A stretch of 64,000 nt of DNA from Streptomyces sp. YIM 121038 (lineage in GTDB: Bacteria > Actinomycetota > Actinomycetes > Streptomycetales > Streptomycetaceae). Shown piece after piece: positions 55,345-64,000 of the stretch. The translations under genes and the position numbers were made by a program. The notes under the pieces were generated by a model. That model was not told the DNA's origin. It saw only the letters and a list, made by a program, of their open reading frames with translations, and searched no databases. The stretch spans positions 2,356,001 through 2,420,000 of the forward strand of contig NZ_CP030771.1 of the NCBI RefSeq assembly GCF_006088715.1. Reading direction: 5' to 3'. Positions within the stretch are counted from its first letter, which is position 1; each line of letters begins with the position of its first letter.

Positions 55345-55363
55345 TTAGGTTAGCCTACCCTCC
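55345..55363. promoter_or_regulatory. Iron box (DmdR/DtxR-type operator)
   Basis: TTAGGTTAGCCTACCCTCC matches the 19-bp consensus TTAGGTTAGGCTAACCTAA at 15 positions, the left arm being perfect. It lies between divergent siderophore genes and covers the -10 region of the permease promoter. DmdR1 bound to Fe(II) should repress both directions when iron is plentiful. Confidence 0.8.
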
Positions 55364-55402
55364 CATTGGCCCCCTGCTGGCTCGATGAGAGAAGAACCAC
55401 GC

Positions 55403-56433
55403 ATGCCCCGGTCCCCTCGCGCCCTCCGGCCCGCCGCCCCCTCCCGGCGCGCACTGCTGTCCGCGGGCGCCGCCCTCGGCCTCGGGGGCCTGCTCACCGC
55501 CTGCGGCAGCGACGACGGCGAGCCGTCGCGGAGCACCGGCGGGGGCTGGAGCTTCACGGACGACCGCTCCGAGGTCGTCAGGACCGACGCCGTGCCCGAG
55601 ACCATCGTGGCGTTCATCAGCACCGCCGCCGCCCTGCACGACTACGGCGTCGAGTGCACCGGCGTCTTCGGCCCGTCCCGTCCCGTCGACGCAAGCCCGA
55701 CCCGCAGGCGGGCGACCTCGACGTCAGCAAGCTGACCAGCCTCGGCGAATCCTGGGGCCGGTTCAACGTGGAGAAGTACGCGGCCCTGCGGCCGGACGTG
55801 CTGATCAGCAACATGTTCCCGCCGCCCGCCCTGTGGTTCGTCCCCGAGGAGAGCGGCAAGAAGATCGCCTCCCTCGCGCCCACCATCGGCATCAACGGCG
55901 CCCGCGTCTCCCTGCTCGAACCGCTCCGGCGCTACGCCGAGCTGGCCGCGGCACTCGGCGGCGACCTGGAGTCGGCGAAGGCGCGGGCCGCCAAGTCCCG
56001 CTTCCAGAAGGCCGAACGGACCCTGCGCAAGGCCGCGGCGGCCAACCGCGGCCTGAGGGTCCTCGCCATGACCGGGGACGCCGACCAGATGTACGTCGCC
56101 GTCCCCGACTCCTACTGCGACCTGAACTACTTCAAGGACCTCGGCGTGGAGTTCGTCGAGGGCAAGAAGAGCGACGAGTGGGGCTTCTGGGAGTTCCTCA
56201 GCTGGGAGAACGCGAACAAGTACCACGCCGACCTCATCATGGTCGACAACCGCTCCACCGCCCTGTCGCCCGGGGAACTCGCGAGGAAGCCCACCTGGAC
56301 GAAGCTCCCCGCGGTGAAGGCGGGCCAGACCGTCCCGTGGTCCATGGAGGAGCGCTACAGCTACGCGGGCTACGCCCCGGTCCTGGAACGCCTGGCCGAG
56401 GCCGTCACCCAGTCCGGGAAGCTCGCGCCCTGA
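55403..56433 (+). pseudogene. Siderophore-binding lipoprotein with a frameshift
   Basis: FhuD/FepB-like binding protein split over two frames. The first frame (55403-55735) has a twin-Arg signal (SRRALLSAGAALGLGGLLTA) with lipobox Cys and continues to GVECTGVFGPSRPVD. From about 55691 the family sequence resumes in the -1 frame (KPDPQAGDLDVSKLTSLGES) and runs to 56433, ending LERLAEAVTQSGKLAP. Adding one G in GTCGACGCAAGCC would restore GAC-GGC-AAG. It is either a real mutation, which removes the binding protein of this importer, or a sequencing error. ATG 55385 is an alternative start. Confidence 0.82.
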
Positions 56434-56463
56434 AGACCGGGGCGGCCCCGGGAAGGGCGCCCT

Positions 56464-57504
56464 TCACAGCCCGAGCCGGGCCAGCGCCTTCTCCCCGTCG
56501 AGCCCGCACACCCCGTCCCCCGCTTCGCTCCAGGCCACCGCGCACAGCGCCCGCAGCCCGTCGAGCGCGGCGCCTTCGCCCTCGAGGGCCAGCGCGTCCC
56601 CGCGCGCGGAAGCGCTCCAGCCCCCGCACGCGAACCCGCCCTCGACGGCCTCCACTTCGGGCTGCCCGCCCAGCAGCCCCCGCAGATCGGCGTCGACGTA
56701 CGTCGGCCGGTGCTCGGGCCGCGCACCGAGCAGTGCCGCCCCGTCCGTCACGCCGGTGAGGACGAGCAGCGAGTCCACACCGCCGTTGAACGCCCCCTCG
56801 ATGTCCGTGTCGAGCCGGTCGCCCACCACCAGCGGCCGCTCCGCCCCGGTCCGCAGGATCGTCTCCCGGTGCATGGGAGGCAGCGGCTTCCCGGCCACCT
56901 GCGGCTCCGCTCCCGTGGCGATGCGGACCACCTCCACGGCCGCGCCGTTCCCCGGCGCGATGCCCCGGGCTCCGGGGATCGTCAGGTCCGTGTTGGAGGC
57001 GAACCACGGCACCCCGCGCGCGATCGCGTAACAGGCCTCCGCGAACCGCCCCCACGGCAGCTCGGGCCCGCCGAACCCCTGCACCACCGCCGCCGGCGAG
57101 TCGTCCGCCGACTCCACCGGCTCCAGGCCGCGCTCACGCAGAGCGACCCTCAGGCCCTCCCCGCCGACCACCAACACCCTTGCCCCGGTGGGCAGTTGGT
57201 CACTCATCAGCCGCGCCACGGCCTGCGCCGAGGTGATCACGTCCGTCGGCTCGGCGGGGATGCCGAGCTCGGTCAGGTGCTCCGCCACCGCTTCCGGGGT
57301 GCGCAGCGCGTTGTTCGTCACGTACGCGAGATGCATGCCGCCTGAGCGGGCCGTTTCGAGCGACTCCACGGCGTGCGCGATCGCGTGCCCGCCCGCGTAC
57401 ACCACCCCGTCCAGGTCGAGCAGTGCCGTGTCGTACGCCTCGCTCAGCGCACGCGCGCTGCCCGCGGGCCGGGTCCGGACGCTCTGACCGCCGGTCTGGC
57501 TCAT
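56464..57504 (-). CDS. HAD-family sugar phosphatase (NagD-like)
   Basis: Haloacid-dehalogenase hydrolase of the NagD/4-nitrophenylphosphatase group, 346 aa. Motif I DLDGVVYAGG holds the nucleophile Asp, motif II is YVTNNALRTPE, motif III lies near GKPLPPMHRE, and motif IV GDRLDTDIEGAFNGG binds Mg. It would dephosphorylate small sugar or glycerol phosphates. ATG 57504 follows GAGGAG; the frame is open to 57681. The C-terminus has an extra roughly 80-residue segment beyond the usual end. It is divergent from the DUF1015 gene. Confidence 0.88.
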   Translation of the reverse strand: MSQTGGQSVRTRPAGSARALSEAYDTALLDLDGVVYAGGHAIAHAVESLETARSGGMHLAYVTNNALRTPEAVAEHLTELGIPAEPTDVITSAQAVARLMSDQLPTGARVLVVGGEGLRVALRERGLEPVESADDSPAAVVQGFGGPELPWGRFAEACYAIARGVPWFASNTDLTIPGARGIAPGNGAAVEVVRIATGAEPQVAGKPLPPMHRETILRTGAERPLVVGDRLDTDIEGAFNGGVDSLLVLTGVTDGAALLGARPEHRPTYVDADLRGLLGGQPEVEAVEGGFACGGWSASARGDALALEGEGAALDGLRALCAVAWSEAGDGVCGLDGEKALARLGL

Positions 57505-57563
57505 TACGTATCGCTCCTCGTGAGATCCACTACACCGATCATCGCGCATGCCACTGACACACT

Positions 57564-57569
57564 TACGAT
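57564..57569 (+). promoter_or_regulatory. -10 hexamer of a likely leaderless promoter
   Basis: TACGAT ends 6 nt before the ATG at 57576. No ribosome binding site is present. Confidence 0.4.
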
Positions 57570-57575
57570 GCACTA

Positions 57576-58853
57576 ATGAACACAGTGGGTCACACGGACG
57601 TCCAAGGCCTCGACCTGATTCCGTTCCGCGGCGTGCGCTACGACCCGCAGCAGGTCGGCAGTCTCGCCGCCGTGACCTCACCTCCGTACGACGTGGTGGT
57701 ACGGCCCGACGGGCTCCTGGAGTTGGAGTCCTCCGACCCGCACAACATCGTCCGTCTCATCCTGCCGCAGGCCACCACCCAGGCCGCACGCGACCAGCAG
57801 GCCGCGGACACCCTGCACGACTGGCTGAGCGAGGGCGTCCTCGCCCCGGACGCGCTGCCCAGCCTGTACGTGTACGAGCAGCACGACGGCGACATCCTGC
57901 AGCGCGGCATCATCGGCGCCCTGCGCCTGTCCGAGCCCTCGCAAGGCGTCGTCCTGCCGCACGAGGACGTCATGCCGCACGTGATCGACGACCGCGCCGC
58001 CCTGATGCGCGCGACGGCGGCGAACCTCGAACCGCTGCTCCTGACCTATCGCGGCGGCGCCACCCCGGGCGGTGCCGCCACCGCCATAGACCGCGCCATA
58101 CTCCACAAGCCGTTGCTCTCGACGACCACGGAGGACGGTTTCAGCCACCGCCTGTGGGCGGTGACCGACCCGGCCGAGATCGCCGCGATCCAGTCAGATC
58201 TGGCCCGCCACCAGGCCCTGATCGCCGACGGCCACCACCGCTGGGCCACCTATCTGCGGCTGCGCGGCGAGCACGGCTCGCCGAGCCCGTGGGACTTCGG
58301 TCTGGTCCTGCTCGTGGACACCCTCCGCTATCCGCTGCGGGTCCGCGCCATCCACCGCTACCTCCACCGCCTCCCGGTCGCCGACGCCCTGGCGGCCCTG
58401 GACGGCTCGTTCCGGGTACGCACGCTGGAGTGCCCGCTCGGCCAGGCCCTGGACGCCCTCGCGGACGCCGTCTCGGAGGGCAACGCCTTCCTCCTGGCGG
58501 GCGACGGCACGTACCACCTGATCGACCGCCCCTCCCCGGACCTGATCGCCCGGACGGTCCCCCTCGGCCGTCCGGAGGCGTGGCGCACCCTCGACGCGAC
58601 GGTCCTGCACGCCACGCTCCTGGACCACATCTGGCGCATCCCGGACGCGCCCGAGCACATCGCGTACATCCACCACACGGAGGCCACGGTCGAGAAGGCC
58701 GAGCGCGAGGGCGGCACGGCCGTCCTCATGCACCCGGTCCGTGAGGAGGTCGTCCGCGACCTGGCCCGGCAGGGCGTCACGATGCCCCGCAAGTCGACGT
58801 CGTTCGGCCCGAAGCCCGCGACGGGCGTGGTCCTGCGCGACCTGGCGTTCTAG
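57576..58853 (+). CDS. DUF1015-family protein
   Basis: Protein of 425 aa matching DUF1015: LDLIPFRGVRYDPQQVGSLA, VTSPPYDVV, then YVYEQHDGDILQRGIIGALR, IADGHHRWATYLRLR and the late IAYIHHTEATVEKAE. The function is unproven; in some bacteria the family is linked to D- or phospho-serine metabolism. It is soluble with no signal. The ATG has a -10-like hexamer 6 nt upstream and looks leaderless. A hairpin terminator lies about 80 bp after the stop. Confidence 0.85.
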   Translation: MNTVGHTDVQGLDLIPFRGVRYDPQQVGSLAAVTSPPYDVVVRPDGLLELESSDPHNIVRLILPQATTQAARDQQAADTLHDWLSEGVLAPDALPSLYVYEQHDGDILQRGIIGALRLSEPSQGVVLPHEDVMPHVIDDRAALMRATAANLEPLLLTYRGGATPGGAATAIDRAILHKPLLSTTTEDGFSHRLWAVTDPAEIAAIQSDLARHQALIADGHHRWATYLRLRGEHGSPSPWDFGLVLLVDTLRYPLRVRAIHRYLHRLPVADALAALDGSFRVRTLECPLGQALDALADAVSEGNAFLLAGDGTYHLIDRPSPDLIARTVPLGRPEAWRTLDATVLHATLLDHIWRIPDAPEHIAYIHHTEATVEKAEREGGTAVLMHPVREEVVRDLARQGVTMPRKSTSFGPKPATGVVLRDLAF

Positions 58854-58930
58854 CCGGGCGTCGGCGGACACTGCGGCGGTCCACCGACGCGTCTGTACGT
58901 GTCTTGTACGTCTTGTCATGCGTTACGCCG

Positions 58931-58964
58931 CAGGGGCGGCCCTCCGTGTGGAGGGCCGCCCCTG
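58931..58964. terminator. Bidirectional hairpin terminator
   Basis: A perfect 15-bp stem CAGGGGCGGCCCTCC with loop GTGT, between the convergent DUF1015 and TPR genes. Confidence 0.85.
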
Positions 58965-59011
58965 TTGCTCACTGCTCTTGCTGCTCTTGCCGCTCTTGCT
59001 GTTCTTGGACG

Positions 59012-61060
59012 TCAGTCCTCGTTCCGCTCCGGGGTCTCGGCGTCGGCCTCGGTGTCGGTGTCGGTGGCGGCCTCGGCGGGGGCCTGCGGCTCGTCGCCGT
59101 CCGCCGCCGGCTGCTCGGGGGCTTCGCCTTCCGTCACGAGGGCGTCGACGAACTCGACGCCGTCCAGCTCGGCGAGCCGGTCGGAGGCGTCCGTGCTGCC
59201 GTCCTTGTCGGACTCGACGGCCTTGGCGAACCATTCGCGCGCCTCGTCCTCGCGCCCGGCGGCCAGCAGCGCGTCGGCGTACGCGTACCGCAGCCGCGCG
59301 GTCCAGGGCTGCACCGAGTTGGAGGCCAGCTCGGGGCTCTGCAGCGTCACGATCGCCGCGTCGAGCTGCCCCATGTCACGCCGGGCTCCGGCGGCCACGA
59401 GGCGCATCTCGACCTGCCCGGCCTTGTCCAGCTTGTGCACCTCGGGCGCACCGGCCATCTCCAGGGCCTTCTCCGGCCGGCCGAGGCCGCGCTCGCAGTC
59501 GGCCATGACCGGCCACAGCTCCACGTTGCCGGTCATCCGCCGGGCGGTGCGGAACTCCGCCAGCGCCTCGCTGTACTTCTGGTTCGCGTACGCGGCGAAG
59601 CCCGCGGCCTCGCGTACGGCCGCGACGCGCGAGGCGAGCCGCAGGGCGACCTTCGCGTAGCCGTAGGCCTGCTCGGGGTCCTCGTCGATGAGCCTGGCGA
59701 CCATCACCAGGTTCTTGGCGACGTCGTCGGCGAGCCCCTTCGGCATGCTCTGGAGCTCCTGCCGCACGTCCTTGTCGATCTCCTCGCCAGTGACGTCCTC
59801 GGGGATCGGCAGCCGCTTGACCGGCTCGCGGTCACCGCGGTCGTCGCGCCGGTCGTCACGGCGGAAGCCGCCGCGGTCGCCCCGGTCGTCGCGGCCACGG
59901 AAACCGCCGCCGCCCGGCCGTCCCCGGCCGTCGTCGCGCCGGGGCCCGTTCCCACGGAAGCCGCCGCGGTTGTCGTCGCGGCGGAAACCGCCGCGGTCAC
60001 CGCGGTCGCGGTCGTCGCGACGGTCGTCGCGCCGGTCATCGCGGCGATCGTCCCTGCGGTCGTCACGCCGGTCGTCACGTCGGAAGGCCGGACGGTCGCC
60101 GTCGCGGCGGAAGCCGCCACGGTCGCCACGGTCGCGGTCGTCGCGCCGGTCGTCGCGACGGAAGCCACCGCGATCGTCCTGGCGGAAGCCACCGCGCTCA
60201 CCGCGCTCGCGGTCGTCACGACGGTCATCGCGACGGAAGCCGCCACGGTCACCGCGGTCGCGGTCGTCACGACGGTCATCCCGGCGGTCGTCGCGCCGGT
60301 CGTCGCGGCCACGGAAGCCACCACGGTTGTCATCGCGGCGGAAACCGCCACGGTCGCCACGGTCATCGCGGCGGTCGTCGCGACGGAAGGCCGGACGGTC
60401 ACCGTCACGACGGAACCCACGGTCCCGGTCGCCACCACGGCTGTCATCACGGCGGAAACCGCCACGGTCGCCACGGTCATCGCGGCGGTCATCTCGGCGG
60501 AAGGCCGGACGGTCGCCGTCGCGGCGGAAGCCGCCACGGTCACCGCGGTCGCGGTCGTCGCGCCGGTCGTCGCGACGGAAGCCACCGCGATCGTCCTGGC
60601 GGAAGCCACCGCGCTCACCGCGCTCGCGGTCGTCGCGGCCACGGAAGCCACCACGGTTGTCGCCACGGTTGTCGTCACGGCGGAAGCCGCCACGGTCGCC
60701 ACGGTCATCGCGGCGGTCATCGCGACGGAAGGCCGGACGGTCACCATCACGACGGAACCCACGGTCCCGGTCGCCACCACGGCTGTCATCGCGACGGAAA
60801 CCGCCACGGTCACCGCGGTCGCGGTCGTCACGGCGGTCATCCCGGCGGTCGTCGCGCCGGTCGTCGCGGCCACGGAAGCCACCACGGTTGTCGTCACGGC
60901 GGAAGCCACCGCGGTCGCCACGGTCATCGCGGCGGTCATCGCGACGGAAGGCCGGACGGTCGTTGTCGCGACGCGGTCCGCTTCGGTAGCCGCCCCGGTC
61001 GCCACCGTCCCGGCGGCGCTGCTCGCGCTCCGGTCGCTCGTCGGGAGAGTTGGTGGACAT
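59012..61060 (-). CDS. TPR protein with very long Arg/Asp/Gly repeat arm
   Basis: Protein of 682 aa. Residues about 1-411 are a disordered arm built from RDDRRDDRG, GGFRRDD and DRPAFRRDD units; DRPAFRRDD alone occurs five times. Residues about 412-620 form TPR-like helices (MPKGLADDVAKNLVMVARLI, YSEALAEFRTARRMTGNVEL). The last 60 are acidic. AGGAG precedes the ATG. RGG/RDD-rich arms bind RNA or form condensates in other proteins, so an RNA-linked role is plausible, and the gene lies next to an rRNA operon. Function is unknown. The opposite strand is also open, but its codon pattern is poor. Confidence 0.82.
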   Translation of the reverse strand: MSTNSPDERPEREQRRRDGGDRGGYRSGPRRDNDRPAFRRDDRRDDRGDRGGFRRDDNRGGFRGRDDRRDDRRDDRRDDRDRGDRGGFRRDDSRGGDRDRGFRRDGDRPAFRRDDRRDDRGDRGGFRRDDNRGDNRGGFRGRDDRERGERGGFRQDDRGGFRRDDRRDDRDRGDRGGFRRDGDRPAFRRDDRRDDRGDRGGFRRDDSRGGDRDRGFRRDGDRPAFRRDDRRDDRGDRGGFRRDDNRGGFRGRDDRRDDRRDDRRDDRDRGDRGGFRRDDRRDDRERGERGGFRQDDRGGFRRDDRRDDRDRGDRGGFRRDGDRPAFRRDDRRDDRRDDRRDDRRDDRRDDRDRGDRGGFRRDDNRGGFRGNGPRRDDGRGRPGGGGFRGRDDRGDRGGFRRDDRRDDRGDREPVKRLPIPEDVTGEEIDKDVRQELQSMPKGLADDVAKNLVMVARLIDEDPEQAYGYAKVALRLASRVAAVREAAGFAAYANQKYSEALAEFRTARRMTGNVELWPVMADCERGLGRPEKALEMAGAPEVHKLDKAGQVEMRLVAAGARRDMGQLDAAIVTLQSPELASNSVQPWTARLRYAYADALLAAGREDEAREWFAKAVESDKDGSTDASDRLAELDGVEFVDALVTEGEAPEQPAADGDEPQAPAEAATDTDTEADAETPERNED
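59827..61030. repeat. Coding tandem-repeat tract
   Basis: About 1.2 kb of imperfect direct repeats encodes the N-terminal arm of the TPR protein. A recurrent unit (GGAAGGCCGGACGGTC on the plus strand) appears five times, and larger blocks of about 300-350 bp recur nearly unchanged. The tract is likely to vary in length between strains and can mislead short-read assembly. Confidence 0.85.
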
Positions 61061-61130
61061 CGGTGACTCCTAGTCTTCGGTACCGCAGTCATTCTGACGC
61101 AGCCGCGTAGTCTGCGCCCTTCGGCAAAAA

Positions 61131-61176
61131 CAAAAAGGACCCTTGGTCCCAGCGTGAACGCTGGGACCAAGGGTCC
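61131..61176 (-). terminator. Rho-independent terminator of the rRNA operon
   Basis: An 18-bp stem (61137-61154 with 61159-61176), loop of 4, followed on the minus strand by TTTTTG and another T-run. It lies 10 nt past the 5S gene. Confidence 0.93.
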
Positions 61177-61185
61177 TCCAAAAAT

Positions 61186-61305
61186 TGTTCGGCGGCGTCC
61201 TACTCTCCCACAGGGTCCCCCCTGCAGTACCATCGGCGCTGTAAGGCTTAGCTTCCGGGTTCGGAATGTAACCGGGCGTTTCCCTCACGCTATGACCACC
61301 GAAAC
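61186..61305 (-). rRNA. rrf: 5S ribosomal RNA
   Basis: About 120 nt. On the minus strand it begins GTTTCGGTGGTCATAGCGTG and ends ACGCCGCCGAACA, a near-exact match to the Streptomyces 5S rRNA I remember. It is the last gene of the operon. Ends are set by analogy and may be off by 1-2 nt. Confidence 0.95.
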
Positions 61306-61436
61306 CCTATGAATTCCCGCCGCGAAGCGGGACCTCAAACAGGGCAGCGAACAAGCACACTCTTCAATTAAGTGGTGTTGTTCAGCCGACACGGCTGTTC
61401 GTGGTTTCAGAACCAACACAGTGAACGCGAGCAACT
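61306..61436 (-). other. 23S-5S internal spacer
   Basis: A spacer of about 130 nt with a hairpin CCCGC-CGCGAA-GCGGG near 61316-61333, probably a processing element. No tRNA is present. Confidence 0.6.

Positions 61437-64000
<2,564 letters not shown>

Noticed and set aside
58904..61066. A 720-codon plus-strand open frame rich in Ala/Val/Thr opposite the TPR gene
   Set aside because: It is the antisense of a GC3-biased repeat tract, which keeps all frames open. The minus-strand frame has the ribosome binding site, a TPR domain and normal codon pattern.

Overview
The window is about 70% GC-rich actinobacterial DNA with near-complete G/C third codon positions, many GTG/TTG starts and ATGA/GTGA overlaps. 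Its gene families (SepF-like, Rpf with LysM, DUF5685, PucR, DmdR-type iron box) and three families of dispersed intergenic repeats point to a Streptomyces chromosome. From memory, the order sepF-like ... der-plsC-cmk-tyrA ... scpB-scpA-parA-ald-NUDIX-pyrG ... recN-nadK-tlyA-siderophore genes matches a core region of S. coelicolor (about SCO1749 to SCO1790). No species can be assigned by eye. I see no insertion sequence, prophage, CRISPR array, tRNA or secondary-metabolite cluster.

Layout. 1-12.9 kb: DUF5685 protein (cut by the window edge), SepF-like protein, glutaryl-CoA-type acyl-CoA dehydrogenase, DHA2 exporter, a GT-C-like membrane protein, PAP2 phosphatase, I78 inhibitor, an orphan cytochrome c oxidase subunit I, a WYL regulator and an unknown protein coupled to a GT4 glycosyltransferase. 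13-19 kb: a branched-chain amino-acid-type ABC uptake locus in which both permeases and the first ATPase form one 891-aa ORF. 19-20.9 kb: two Rpf/LysM muralytic enzymes, one with a long leader. 20.9-31 kb: small conserved proteins, der-plsC-cmk-tyrA, a DUF6529/Rieske redox pair and a nucleotidyltransferase carrying an in-frame repeat insertion. 29.9-41 kb: minus-strand core genes rluB-scpB-scpA-(unknown)-parA, ald, a STAND ATPase, NUDIX and pyrG. 41-52 kb: GH15 hydrolase, PucR regulator, GT4, recN, FtsX-like permease, nadK, tlyA. 52-56.5 kb: an iron-siderophore ABC operon with an iron box, an extra 68-codon coupled ORF and a frameshifted binding protein. 56.5-61 kb: HAD phosphatase, DUF1015 protein and a TPR protein with a roughly 410-residue repetitive disordered arm. 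61.1-64 kb: the 3' end of an rRNA operon on the minus strand (5S and most of 23S).

Most genes are housekeeping. The unusual features come from short repeats invading or expanding inside genes: one dispersed element occurs twice, once in the linker of the permease-ATPase fusion and once inside the nucleotidyltransferase. A tandem repeat forms an extra coupled ORF in the siderophore operon, and a tandem-repeat tract encodes most of the TPR protein. Several genes have a -10-like hexamer 6 to 8 nt before the start codon and no ribosome binding site, which suggests leaderless transcripts. All functional statements rest on reading motifs by eye; no search was run.
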